A stretch of 64,000 bases of DNA, taken from positions 1 through 64,000 of the forward strand of contig JAGWWS010000011.1 in assembly GCA_018970255.1 (NCBI GenBank). The letters run 5' to 3'. Under the pieces are notes generated by a model. That model searched no databases, was not told the DNA's origin, and worked only from the letters and a program-made list of their open reading frames with translations. Positions within the stretch are counted from its first letter, which is position 1; each line of letters starts with the position of its first letter. Positions 52,143 through 61,964 of the stretch are shown here, piece by piece. Source of the DNA: Verrucomicrobiota bacterium (GTDB lineage Bacteria; Verrucomicrobiota; Verrucomicrobiia; Chthoniobacterales; Terrimicrobiaceae). The translations under genes and the position numbers were made by a program.

Positions 52143-53012
52143 ATGCTTTTCGAAATCGTGCACACCACCGCCTACCGCTACGCGGACGCCGCGATGGAAG
52201 CCTACATCGAGGCCCGCCTTACACCGCCCGAGCGCCCGACCCAGGAAGTGCTGCGCCACCGCATCGAGTTCGAGCCCGCCGCCCGCGTTTCCGAATACAC
52301 GGACTATTTCGGCAACACCGCGACCTTCTATTCCATGACCCTGCGCCACACCCGCCTCAAGGTCACCAACCGCGCCACCGTCCGCACCAAGGAACACCGC
52401 CTGCCCGCTGGCGGCCTGGCACCCACCGTCGCCGAGGCCCGCCAAATCCTCTCCTCCGCCGGCACCCGCATTTTCGACTACATCCAACCAAGCGCCGCCG
52501 TCCCCCTGCGCGGCCCATCTTCCACTTGGGCGCGCGAACTCGTCCGCCCCGACCGCCCGCTCGGCGATTGCCTCGAAGCCCTCAATTCCGCCATCCACCG
52601 CGAATTCCAATACCGCTCCGGCTCGACCGACAACGAAACCCCTCTCGATGAAGTCTGGGAAAAGCGCGAAGGCGTTTGCCAGGATTTCGCCCATGTGATG
52701 CTCGGCATCCTTCGCACGGCCGGCATCCCGTGCCGCTATGTCTGCGGATACATCGAGACCGAGCCCGCCCACCCCGGCGAAAAACTCGTCGGAGCCGTCG
52801 CCACCCACGCCTGGGTCGAGGTCCTGGTCCCCGGCATGGAATGGGTCGCCCTCGACCCCACGAACAACAAATGGCAGGGCGAGCAGCATGTCGTGGTCGC
52901 GGTGGGCAGGGACTATCTTGACGCCACCCCCGTCCGCGGCACATTCAAGGGCGCGGCGTCCCAGCAAATGAAGGTCCAAGTCACCATGCGCCGAATGGAA
53001 GGGAAACCATGA
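52143..53012 (+). CDS. Transglutaminase-like cysteine protease (first of two)
   Basis: A 289-residue protein with an N-terminal beta-domain (FEIVHTTAYRYADAAMEAYI) and a C-terminal transglutaminase core. Catalytic residues are visible: Cys about 179 in REGVCQDFAHVML, His about 222 in ATHAWVEVLVPG and Asp about 238 in LDPTNNKW. No signal peptide, so it acts in the cytoplasm. It starts 2 bases after the ATP-grasp/alpha-E gene and overlaps the second transglutaminase. These probably hydrolyse peptides or form isopeptides made by the ATP-grasp enzyme. Confidence 0.9.
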   Translation: MLFEIVHTTAYRYADAAMEAYIEARLTPPERPTQEVLRHRIEFEPAARVSEYTDYFGNTATFYSMTLRHTRLKVTNRATVRTKEHRLPAGGLAPTVAEARQILSSAGTRIFDYIQPSAAVPLRGPSSTWARELVRPDRPLGDCLEALNSAIHREFQYRSGSTDNETPLDEVWEKREGVCQDFAHVMLGILRTAGIPCRYVCGYIETEPAHPGEKLVGAVATHAWVEVLVPGMEWVALDPTNNKWQGEQHVVVAVGRDYLDATPVRGTFKGAASQQMKVQVTMRRMEGKP

Positions 53013-53857
53013 AACTCCGCATCAAAAAGGAAACCAGCTACACCTACGCGCGGCCGGTCTCGTTCGGCCCGCACCATGTCCGCGTCTTCCCCCGCGCCGA
53101 CCTCTCCGTGAATGTCGGGAAAATCGACTTCTCCACCGGTGCCGGCGGCGATGTCCAATTCCGCCAAGACCTCTTCGACAACCACATCGCATATTGTTTC
53201 TACCCGAACCCCTCCGCCTCGCTGCCGTTCCGGCTCGAGATGGAAATCGAGGTCCGCGAAAAAAACCCGTTCCACTTCCTGCTCGACCCGGGCGGCCTGC
53301 AAATCCCGCCCGCCTACAAGCCGCAGGCGCTTGAAATCCTCCAGCCCTACCTTTCTCCCGCCGGGGATTGCAAACTCCCGGAACCGCTCGCGCCCACCGT
53401 CCCCCGCCCGACCGTCGAAACGCTCGTGAATTTCAACCACTGGCTCCACGAAAACCTCGACTACATCCCGCGCGAGGAGGGCGAGCCACAAACGCCCGCC
53501 GAAACGCTCGCCAAAGGCTCCGGTTCCTGCCGCGATTTCGCCGTTCTCCTCGCCGAGGCGCTCCGCCGCAATGGTGTTGCCGCCCGCCTCGCCAGCGGTT
53601 TCGTGTGGGAAGGCGACAAGCCGAAAAAAGAAAAACGCTCCACCGGCGCGATGCACCTTTGGGTTGAAGCCTGTCTCCCCGGCGCCGGCTGGATCGGCCT
53701 CGACCCCACCAACGGCGTCCTCACCGACCACCATTTCATCACCACCGCCGTCGGGCGCTTCCATGCCGATGTCGCCCCGGTCTCCGGTGCCTACTACAGC
53801 GACGACCCCGTCGAATCCGAAATGTCCTCCAAGGTTTCCGTGGAGAAAATTCCATGA
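53009..53857 (+). CDS. Transglutaminase-like cysteine protease (second of two)
   Basis: A 282-residue paralogue with the same plan: KETSYTYARPVSFGPHHVRV, then Cys about 174 in GSGSCRDFAVLL, His about 215 in AMHLWVEACLPG and Asp about 231 in LDPTNGVL. Sequence between the two copies is much diverged, so they likely split roles. It overlaps the first copy by 4 bases. It closes the cassette; the next gene starts 51 bases on and is unrelated. Confidence 0.9.
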   Translation: MKLRIKKETSYTYARPVSFGPHHVRVFPRADLSVNVGKIDFSTGAGGDVQFRQDLFDNHIAYCFYPNPSASLPFRLEMEIEVREKNPFHFLLDPGGLQIPPAYKPQALEILQPYLSPAGDCKLPEPLAPTVPRPTVETLVNFNHWLHENLDYIPREEGEPQTPAETLAKGSGSCRDFAVLLAEALRRNGVAARLASGFVWEGDKPKKEKRSTGAMHLWVEACLPGAGWIGLDPTNGVLTDHHFITTAVGRFHADVAPVSGAYYSDDPVESEMSSKVSVEKIP

Positions 53858-53908
53858 ACCCGCCGAAACCCGCAGCCCCCGCCTTTCGTAAATAAGCTCG
53901 GACATCCT

Positions 53909-54721
53909 ATGAAATTCTTCGAAGGCTGCACCTCGCTCATCACCGGCGCCTCCTCCGGCCTCGGGGCGGAATTCGCCCGCCAGCTCGCCCCCTTCGCCCG
54001 CCGCCTCGTGCTCGTCGCCCGCCGCAACCAGCGCCTCGAAGAACTCTCCTCCGAACTCCGCAGGGTCCACCCGAACCTCGATGTCCGCGTTTTTTGCGCC
54101 GACCTCTCCGACCCTGCGCGCCGCCATGCGTTGGCCGATTGGCTCCGCGGCGAAGGCATCCGCGTCGATTTCCTCGTGAACAACGCCGGGCTCGGCGACC
54201 ACGGCGAATTCGAAACCGCCGATTGGAACCGCGTGCGCGAAATGCTCGACCTCAACATCACCGCACTCACCCACCTCACGCACCTCCTCGTCGGCCCCAT
54301 GGCTGCATCCGGCCGCGCAGCCATCCTGAATGTCAGCAGCGTCGCAGGCTTCATCCCGCTCCCGAACATGGCGGTCTACGCCGCGACCAAAGCCTATGTC
54401 ACCAGCTTCTCGGAAGCGCTCGGCATCGAACTCCGCCCGAAGGGCATCACCGTCACCGCGCTTTGCCCCGGCCCCGTGAAAACCGAATTCTTCGACATCG
54501 CCACCCGCCCCGGCGGCGAAGGCCAAGCCTCGCATTTCAAAACCTTCCCCATTTTCGTCGTCCCGCCGAACGAAGCCGTCCGCGCCGGCCTCGAAGCCGT
54601 GGCCCGCGACCGGGCGCGCGTGGTCCCCGGCCCCATCCTCGCCGCCGCCGTGGCCTTGGCGCTTGCAGTCCCCTTCTGCATCGTGCGCCATTTCCTCCGC
54701 GCCAAAGCCTCCACCCTTTAG
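53909..54721 (+). CDS. Short-chain dehydrogenase/reductase
   Basis: A 270-residue classical SDR. TGASSGLG (about residues 12-19), NNAG near 90, the serine in LNVSSVAGF and YAATK are all present. A C-terminal hydrophobic helix (ILAAAVALALAVPFCIV) suggests membrane attachment, as in the DltE/SadH-like lipid-related subgroup. It sits directly before the polyprenyl synthase gene, 11 bases apart, so an isoprenoid or lipid substrate is possible. This is inference. Confidence 0.87.
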   Translation: MKFFEGCTSLITGASSGLGAEFARQLAPFARRLVLVARRNQRLEELSSELRRVHPNLDVRVFCADLSDPARRHALADWLRGEGIRVDFLVNNAGLGDHGEFETADWNRVREMLDLNITALTHLTHLLVGPMAASGRAAILNVSSVAGFIPLPNMAVYAATKAYVTSFSEALGIELRPKGITVTALCPGPVKTEFFDIATRPGGEGQASHFKTFPIFVVPPNEAVRAGLEAVARDRARVVPGPILAAAVALALAVPFCIVRHFLRAKASTL

Positions 54722-54732
54722 GAACCCGAAAC

Positions 54733-55737
54733 ATGCCCGCCGCCACCAAAAAAACCGCCGACGCCGGCAGCCCCTCGTTCGCCGAGGCGTTCGAACTCGT
54801 CAACCCGCACCTCTACACCGTCGAGGAACGCATCCGCGCCCAGGCGAAATCCTTCGACCCCGCGGTCGAAGGCTACATTTCCTACGTCTGCGGCGCCGGC
54901 GGCAAACGCCTCCGCCCCGCCCTCGCGCTGCTCTCCGCCGGCGCCACCGGGAAAATCACGCCCGCCCATGTGGACCTCGCGGTCATCCTCGAGCTCATCC
55001 ACATCGCCACGCTCGTCCACGACGACATCATCGACGGCGCCGAACTCCGCCGCGACCAACCCTCCGCCAACGCCAAATGGGGCAACGCCATCAGCGTCCT
55101 CCTCGGCGATGTCCTCTTCGCCCACGCCCTGCGGCTCTCCACGAATTTCAGCAACTCCGACATCTGCCGCCGCATCGCCGACGCCGCAGCCGAAGTTTGC
55201 TCCGGCGAAATCCTGCAAACCCAGCGCCGCTTCGACCTCAAGCTCACCACCGCGGACTACTACCGCATCATCGAGATGAAGACCGCCGCGCTCTTCTCGG
55301 CCGCGTGCGAACTCGCCGCATTCATCTCCGAGTCCAGCCCCGCCGTCATCGGCGCGCTGAAAACCTTCGGCACCAAGCTCGGCACCGCCTACCAAATCTA
55401 CGACGACATCCTCGACCTCGCCGGCAACGAAGAGGAAACCGGGAAAACGCTCGGCACCGACCTGAAGAAAGGCAAATTCACTCTCCCCGTTTTGCTCGCC
55501 CTGCATGGCGGCAAGGACATAGCCGGCCTCCGCGACCTTTTGCTCAACGAGGAATCCGCACCCGATGCGCTGGCATCGCTCCTTCACGGCTCCGGCGCCG
55601 TGGACAGCGCGAAATCCATCGCCCGCCGACTCATTTCCGAAGCCTCGGAACAGCTCGGCGAAATCCAGGACAACCGCTACGCCCGCGGCCTCCGCGCCAT
55701 CCCCCAGCACCTCGACGGCCTGCTCAACGGGCTCTAA
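54733..55737 (+). CDS. Trans-polyprenyl diphosphate synthase
   Basis: A 334-residue all-helical synthase. GGKRLRPALALLSAG, the first Asp-rich motif LVHDDIIDGAELRR and the second YQIYDDILDLAG are clear. Such enzymes build the octaprenyl or similar chain of quinones. Residues before the first Asp motif suggest a long-chain product, but length cannot be set from sequence alone. The start at 54733 follows the SDR by 11 bases. It uses precursors from the IspE pathway. Confidence 0.91.
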   Translation: MPAATKKTADAGSPSFAEAFELVNPHLYTVEERIRAQAKSFDPAVEGYISYVCGAGGKRLRPALALLSAGATGKITPAHVDLAVILELIHIATLVHDDIIDGAELRRDQPSANAKWGNAISVLLGDVLFAHALRLSTNFSNSDICRRIADAAAEVCSGEILQTQRRFDLKLTTADYYRIIEMKTAALFSAACELAAFISESSPAVIGALKTFGTKLGTAYQIYDDILDLAGNEEETGKTLGTDLKKGKFTLPVLLALHGGKDIAGLRDLLLNEESAPDALASLLHGSGAVDSAKSIARRLISEASEQLGEIQDNRYARGLRAIPQHLDGLLNGL

Positions 55738-55817
55738 GAAAAGACGGGGCGTTCATTCTTGAAAGCTGTGCACGTGCTGCACATTTTTCGAGGCACGGAA
55801 ACTTCCGCAGCCTCACT

Positions 55818-57089
55818 TCATTTTTCCCAAACCGTCTTTCCGCCGACAATGGTGCGGACCGTGCGGCCGCGCCAGGTGTGGCCGTGGAAGGGGGTGTTTT
55901 TTGACAAGGACTGCGATTGGTTTTTGTCGAACGTCCAGTCGAGGGCGGGGTCGATGAGCGTGATGTCGGCGGGGGCGCCTTCGGCGAGGGTGCCGCGGTC
56001 GAGTTTGAGCAGGGCGGCGGGTTCGCTGGTGTAGAGGGCGATGAGGCGCGGGAGGCCGATGGCGCGGCGTTTGTGGACGAGGATGTCGTGGAAGATGGCG
56101 AATTGGGTTTCGAGGCCGGTGATGCCGAAGGGGGCGTGGTCGATTTCGACTTCCTTTTCGTAGGCGGCGTGCGGGGCGTGGTCGCTGCAGAGGATGGTGA
56201 GGGTGCCGTCGGCGATGCCTTCGACGAGGGCGTCGATGTCGGCTTCAGTGCGCAGCGGGGGGTTCATTTTGAAATCGCTGTCGAAGGCGGCGAGCGAGGC
56301 GTCGGTGAGCGCGATGTGGTGGGGGCAGGCTTCGCCGGAGATTTTCACGCCGCGGGCGCGGGCTTCGCGGAGGAGGCGGACGCTGCCGGCGGAGCTGATG
56401 TGCTGGCAGTGGATGGGGGAGTCGAGGAGTTCGGCGAGGAGGATGTTGCGGGCGACGATGATTTCCTCGCCGGCGCGGGGCCAGCCGGGGAGGCCGAGGC
56501 GGAGGCTCCATTCGCCTTCGTGCATGATGCCGTCGCCGACGAGCGAGTAGTCCTGGCAATGGTCCATGACGGGGAGGCCGAACATTTTGGCGTATTCCAC
56601 GGCGCGGCGCATGACTTCGTGGTTTTGGACGCAATGGCCGTCGTCGGTGAGCGCGACCACGCCGGCGTGGAAGAGGGCGCCGTAGGGGGCGAGTTCCTCG
56701 CCTTTGAGGCCCTTGGTGATGGCCCCGGTGGGGAAAACATTCACGCAGGCGGTGCGTTCGGCCTTCTCCTTGATCCAGGAAATCGTGGCGGCGCTGTCGG
56801 CGGCGGGGTTGGTGTTCGGCATCGCGACGACGGAGGTGAACCCGCCTGCGGCGGCGGCACGGGTGGCGCTGGCGATGGTTTCCTTGTGCGATTGGCCGGG
56901 CTCGCGGAGGTGGACATGGATGTCGATGAGGCCGGGGGTGACGACGAGGCCGGCGGCGTCGATGGTATCGAAATCGGAGTCGGGCTGCGGGGCGGTGATT
57001 TTTCCGCCGGAGAACCAGAGGTCGGCCGTTTCGTCGCGGTGGTTCGCGGGATCGATGATGCGGCCGTTTGTGATGCGGGTGGGTTTCAT
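55818..57089 (-). CDS. pyrC: Dihydroorotase
   Basis: A 423-residue class I dihydroorotase. GLIDIHVHLREPGQSHKETI holds the first metal site, LTDDGHCVQ, VMDHCQDYS, IHCQHISSAG and CSDHAPHA the rest. It makes dihydroorotate from carbamoyl-aspartate. It is the last gene of the pyrR-pyrB-pyrC set, separated from pyrB by 241 bases that contain a hairpin repeat. The preceding base composition is unremarkable. Confidence 0.94.
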   Translation of the reverse strand: MKPTRITNGRIIDPANHRDETADLWFSGGKITAPQPDSDFDTIDAAGLVVTPGLIDIHVHLREPGQSHKETIASATRAAAAGGFTSVVAMPNTNPAADSAATISWIKEKAERTACVNVFPTGAITKGLKGEELAPYGALFHAGVVALTDDGHCVQNHEVMRRAVEYAKMFGLPVMDHCQDYSLVGDGIMHEGEWSLRLGLPGWPRAGEEIIVARNILLAELLDSPIHCQHISSAGSVRLLREARARGVKISGEACPHHIALTDASLAAFDSDFKMNPPLRTEADIDALVEGIADGTLTILCSDHAPHAAYEKEVEIDHAPFGITGLETQFAIFHDILVHKRRAIGLPRLIALYTSEPAALLKLDRGTLAEGAPADITLIDPALDWTFDKNQSQSLSKNTPFHGHTWRGRTVRTIVGGKTVWEK

Positions 57090-57227
57090 GGATTGACCAC
57101 AATCGAAAAGGCGGGGGCCTTTGAGATGGACCGACGCAAGTTGGCCCGAAGGGCGAGACGAGCGGGAGCGAGCGAGTCAAAGGACACAGAGGGCACTGAG
57201 GAAGATGTTTGGGAGGGGGACTGGAAC

Positions 57228-57305
57228 AGGAGGGCGCTGCTTGTCAGCGCCGGGCCGATGTGTTTGCGGGAACCGCTCCGGCGCTGACGAGCAGCGCCCT
57301 CCTGG
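57228..57305. repeat. Paired-hairpin intergenic repeat, copy C
   Basis: Stems GGCGCTG-CTTGT-CAGCGCC and GGCGCTG-ACGAG-CAGCGCC, flanked by AGGAG and CTCCT, lie 26 bases 3' of pyrB and before pyrC. The arms also pair with each other over 24 bases with one mismatch. It could separate pyrB and pyrC expression. Confidence 0.78.
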
Positions 57306-57330
57306 GCTGCCGAAAGGCATGGGGAATTTT

Positions 57331-58265
<935 letters not shown>

Positions 58266-58269
<4 letters not shown>

Positions 58270-58829
58270 GGTTTGACGACGGAGACGGAGTCGGGGACGC
58301 CATCGAGGTTTTCGAATCGGACGCGGATTTTTTCCCCGCGCGAGGTGGGGAGGTTTTTTCCGACGAAGTCGGCGCGGATGGGGAGTTCGCGGTGGCCGCG
58401 GTCCACGAGGACGGCGAGCTGGACCAGCGAGGGCCGGCCGAAGGAGGCGATGGCATCGAGCGCGGCGCGGGTGGTGCGGCCGGTGAAAAACACATCGTCG
58501 CAGAGGATGAGGGGTCGGCCGTCGAGGTCCACGGGGAGGTCGGTGGGTTCGAGGGCGGTGAGGCGGCCGCGGGTGGAGAGGTCGTCGCGGTGCATCGAGA
58601 TGTCGATGGTGCCGGCGTAGGGGCGGGCGCCTTCGATTTTTTCGATGTGGTCGGCGAGGCGGCGGGCGACTTCCACGCCGCGGGTGGGAATTCCGGCCAG
58701 GACGAGGCGGCCGGGGGAATGGTGCTGCTCGACGATTTCGTGGGCCATGCGCCGGATCGCTTTTGCGATCGCATCGGCATCCATGGCTGCGGGGGCGGAC
58801 CCCGCTTGGTCGGGTGGTGGGTTTTTCAT
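58266..58829 (-). CDS. pyrR: Bifunctional pyrimidine regulator/uracil phosphoribosyltransferase
   Basis: A 187-residue PyrR. The PRPP loop is [20 protein letters not shown], and [13 protein letters not shown] and [17 protein letters not shown] are typical. PyrR binds pyr mRNA when UMP is high and also makes UMP from uracil. A binding motif lies 11 bases before its own start. It heads the pyrR-pyrB-pyrC group. The N-terminal 15 residues are an extra Pro/Ala-rich stretch; Met16 is an alternative start. Confidence 0.94.
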
Positions 58830-58840
58830 GCGTCCTTGGC

Positions 58841-58854
58841 GGCCTCGCGGGACC
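58841..58854 (-). promoter_or_regulatory. PyrR-binding RNA motif in the pyrR leader
   Basis: On the minus strand GGTCCCGCGAGGCC matches the PyrR loop consensus ARUCCNGNGAGGYU at 12 of 14 positions and can form a hairpin with GCGG/CCGC below. The ribosome-binding AAGGA lies just downstream, before ATG 58829. This position suggests direct block of translation rather than attenuation. Confidence 0.7.
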
Positions 58855-58880
58855 GCTTTAAAGGGCGGGATTTTTTTGGT

Positions 58881-59111
58881 TTAGGCGGGTGCGATGGCTT
58901 GGTCGCGGAGGAGTTTCGCGCGGTTGGTGCGCCAACCGGAGCGGTATTTGATGATCCAGTCGAGGAGGGCTTTTTCAAAGCCGATATCGTGGCCGATTTT
59001 CTCGCTCTCGATCCACTTGTGGCGGAGGATTTCGTCCCTTTCGGCGAGGAACTCTTTGTAAAGCACAGAGTTTTTGACCAAGTCCGGGGTCTCGGCCGTT
59101 GCAGGGGTCAT
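58881..59111 (-). CDS. Conserved small protein of unknown function
   Basis: A 76-residue soluble protein (or 79 from ATG 59120). SVLYKEFLAERDEILRHKWI, SEKIGHDIGFEKALLDWIIK and SGWRTNR form two amphipathic helices with conserved Trp, resembling a short motif family found in Verrucomicrobiota and Planctomycetes as I recall it; no function is known to me. It precedes pyrR by 51 bases and follows nupC on the same strand, so it may be in the pyrimidine operon. Confidence 0.6.
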   Translation of the reverse strand: MTPATAETPDLVKNSVLYKEFLAERDEILRHKWIESEKIGHDIGFEKALLDWIIKYRSGWRTNRAKLLRDQAIAPA

Positions 59112-59217
59112 ACGGGGCATACGATGCGGGGATGAGGGTTGCGTGTCAAGTGAACGGTTCAATACATGGTTTGACAGCCGAACGGCGGAATCGTTCGACC
59201 GCAGATGGAATAACGAT

Positions 59218-60525
59218 TCAAACCGGGACAAGGATGCCGGAAATTGTGGCGGTGAGGAAACAGGCGATGCTGGAGGCGAGGAGGGCTTTCCAGCCGAGGC
59301 GGGCGAGGTTTTGGCGCTGGGAGGGGGCGATGGAGCCGATGCCGCCGATCTGGATGCCAATGGAGACGATGTTTGCGAAACCGCAGAGCGCGTAGGTGAG
59401 GATCATGAGGTCGCGGGGGTTGGTGAATTTCCCGGCCTCCTTGAGTGCGGCGAGGTCGAGGAAGGCGACGAATTCGTTCAATGCGGTGCGCGTGCCAAGG
59501 AGGGCGCCGGATTGGAGAACGGAGGCCTCCCCCACCCCCATGAGCCAGGCGACGGGGGCGAAGAGGATGCCGAAGAGGAATTCGAGCGAGAAGTTTTCAA
59601 ACACGCCGCCGGAGAGCGAGGAGACGGCGGCGTTGAGGCCGAGCGGGGCGCCGATCCATTGGGAGAGGATGTGGTTTGCGAGGGCGACGAGGGCCGTGAA
59701 GACGATGAGCATGGCGCCGATGTTCGCGGCGAGCTTGAGGCCGTCGGTGGTGCCGCCGCAGACGGCATCGAGGAGGTTGCAGTGGGGGCGTTCGTTGCCG
59801 AGGCGGAGGGAGGTGTCGATTTCGCCGGATTGGGGGATGAGGATTTTCGCCACCATGAGGGCGGCGGGGACGGTGATGACGGATTTCGTGATGAGGTGGG
59901 TGGCGAAGGCGACTTGCTGGGCGGGGTCGGTGCCGCCGAGCAGTGCGATGTAGGCGACCATCACGCCGCCGGCCACGGTGGCCATGCCGCCGACCATGAT
60001 GCAGAAGATTTCCGAGCGCGACATGGCGGCGAGGTAGGGCTTCACGAGCAGCGGGGCTTCAGTCTGGCCGAGGAAGACATTCGCCGAGGCGCTGAGGGTT
60101 TCGGGACCCGAGAGGCGCATGGTTTTGGTGACGAGCCAGGCGATGCCGAAGACGATTTTTTGGAGGATGCCGAGGTGGTAGAGCGCGGAGGTGAACGCCG
60201 AGAAAAAAATGATCGACGGCAGCACGCCGAGGGCGAAGACGACGCCGTGTTTTTGTTCGTCCATGAGCGAGCCGAAGAGAAAGCGCGTGCCCTCCTGCGA
60301 AAAGGAGAGGAGCATCGCGAAGAAGGCGCCGACGCCGTCGATGGCCCAGCGGACGGGCGGAGCGTGGATGACGAGGGCGGCAAAGGCGAATTGGAGGGCT
60401 AGGCCGATGGCGGCGACGCGCCAATTAATTGCTCGGCGGTTCTCACTGAGGAGCACGGCGATGCCGGTGAAAACGGCGATGCCGAGGAGTCCACGAAGGA
60501 TGTGCAGGATGGCTTCCTGGGACAT
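59218..60525 (-). CDS. nupC: Concentrative nucleoside transporter
   Basis: A 435-residue polytopic protein of the CNT family. QTEAPLLVKPYLAAMSRSEI, GGMATVAGGVMVAYIALLGG and NEFVAFLDLAAL are the substrate-site and membrane motifs. It imports nucleosides with H+ or Na+. ATG 60525 fits the family; a longer frame to 60651 reads through non-homologous sequence. It lies ahead of pyrR and pyrB on the same strand, linking salvage to synthesis. Confidence 0.92.
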   Translation of the reverse strand: MSQEAILHILRGLLGIAVFTGIAVLLSENRRAINWRVAAIGLALQFAFAALVIHAPPVRWAIDGVGAFFAMLLSFSQEGTRFLFGSLMDEQKHGVVFALGVLPSIIFFSAFTSALYHLGILQKIVFGIAWLVTKTMRLSGPETLSASANVFLGQTEAPLLVKPYLAAMSRSEIFCIMVGGMATVAGGVMVAYIALLGGTDPAQQVAFATHLITKSVITVPAALMVAKILIPQSGEIDTSLRLGNERPHCNLLDAVCGGTTDGLKLAANIGAMLIVFTALVALANHILSQWIGAPLGLNAAVSSLSGGVFENFSLEFLFGILFAPVAWLMGVGEASVLQSGALLGTRTALNEFVAFLDLAALKEAGKFTNPRDLMILTYALCGFANIVSIGIQIGGIGSIAPSQRQNLARLGWKALLASSIACFLTATISGILVPV

Positions 60526-60734
60526 GGGGGGAGGATGCCAGCGACGGGCGGGTGCGCAAGGATGGATGGCAGGGCGATGCCTCACCCGAAGGCCTGCGGA
60601 GTTTTTCACTCCACGGGCGGCGGGTTTGGTGATTTTTTGAGGGCATTCCAAGGCAACGGTTCAAAGTTCAAGCACCCGGAGTTTCCTGGATCTGCGCGCA
60701 GATCGGGGCCAGGGAGCACTATGCGATTCCGCGC

Positions 60735-61910
60735 GTGCTGCACCGTTCGGGCAAGCTGGAGGCGCTTTTCACGGACTACTGGTCGCAGGGAGTCTGGCGG
60801 GCGCTCGGAGGATTGGCGGGCGGGGCGAGGCTGTCGGGGCGCTGGCATGAAGAGTTGAGCGATGCCGAGGTCTATGGATTCAATGCGACGGCTCTTCTGG
60901 AGGGGGTAAGGCGGCGGTTCGAGGGACGCGGCGATTCGTATTTTTCATTTCTTAGAATCGGAAGCGGGTTTGGTCGTCAAACGCGGACGGCGATGCGGAA
61001 GAGGCGTGAGCAGAATTGGGAGAACACGGTTTTTTTTGGATACGACACTGGGTTTTTGGAAGCGGCGGCCTGGGCGAAGGACCGGGGGGCGGCGTGTGTG
61101 GTTTGCCAGATGGACCCGGCGCGGACCGAGGTGGATTTGGTGCGGGAGGAGGAGAGTCGCTGGCCGGGTTGGGCAAAGACCCCGCTGCTGGTGCCCGATG
61201 AATACTTTGCCTGGCGCAAGGCGGAGTGGGCGCTCGCGGACATCGTGATGGTGAATTCTAAATGGACGCGTGATGCGCTGGTGGAGCAGGGCGTAGTGGG
61301 TGAGAAGATTGAAATCGTGCCGCTGGCTTATGAGCCCGAGCCTTTGCCGGAGGACTCCCCTCCCCCGCTGCCGAGGCGGGATGATGAGCCTCTGCGGCTG
61401 CTTTATCTCGGACAGGTGAATCTGCGGAAGGGCGTGCAGTATTTGCTCGAAGCCGCGAAGGAACTCGGAAAGACCGTGCTCATCGACATCGCGGGGCCAA
61501 TCGCGATTTCCGACAAGGCAGTGGTGGGTGCGCCGGCGAATGTCCGATTCCACGGCGCGGTGACGCGCAATCGGGTCAGGGATTTTTACAGGTCCGCGGA
61601 CGTTTTTATTCTGCCGACGATTTCGGATGGCTTCGCGCTCACGCAACTCGAGGCGATGGCGCATGGACTGCCCGTGGTGACAACGCCGAATTGCGGGGAT
61701 GTGGTGACCGATGGCGTGGATGGTTTTTTGGTTCCGCCAAGGGATGCTACGGCTCTGGCAAAGGCACTGCGGACTTTGGCCGATGACCCCGAGAGGCTGG
61801 ATGCGATGAAAGATGCGGCGAAGCGTGCGACCGAGCGCTTCGGCTTGGACGCGCTCGACAAGAATCTTCGGGCACTGGAAGCGAAGTTGATGGTGGGCCA
61901 CAAGGCCTGA
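60735..61910 (+). CDS. GT4 family glycosyltransferase with an unclear start
   Basis: A GT-B transferase. GQVNLRKGVQYLLEAAKELG, the DVFILPTISDGFALTQLEAM and the Glu-containing EAMAHGLPVVTTPNCG motif form the family 4 donor site. The first standard start is GTG 60735, but clear sequence (VSWICAQIGAREHYAIPRV) continues upstream in frame to about 60660. There a TTC stands six bases after an AAGG ribosome site, and no ATG, GTG or TTG lies between 60633 and 60735. So the true start is either non-standard or mutated. It probably acts on a lipid or glycan. Confidence 0.82.
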   Translation: MLHRSGKLEALFTDYWSQGVWRALGGLAGGARLSGRWHEELSDAEVYGFNATALLEGVRRRFEGRGDSYFSFLRIGSGFGRQTRTAMRKRREQNWENTVFFGYDTGFLEAAAWAKDRGAACVVCQMDPARTEVDLVREEESRWPGWAKTPLLVPDEYFAWRKAEWALADIVMVNSKWTRDALVEQGVVGEKIEIVPLAYEPEPLPEDSPPPLPRRDDEPLRLLYLGQVNLRKGVQYLLEAAKELGKTVLIDIAGPIAISDKAVVGAPANVRFHGAVTRNRVRDFYRSADVFILPTISDGFALTQLEAMAHGLPVVTTPNCGDVVTDGVDGFLVPPRDATALAKALRTLADDPERLDAMKDAAKRATERFGLDALDKNLRALEAKLMVGHKA

Positions 61911-61964
61911 CGAAACGGGCGGGGCGTCTCGACAACCGCGCGGGATTGTTCCACAGAATGGCAG

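Noticed and set aside
55917-57287. 456-codon plus-strand frame opposite pyrC
   Set aside because: Glycine/glutamate/alanine-rich shadow; pyrC is unmistakable on the minus strand.
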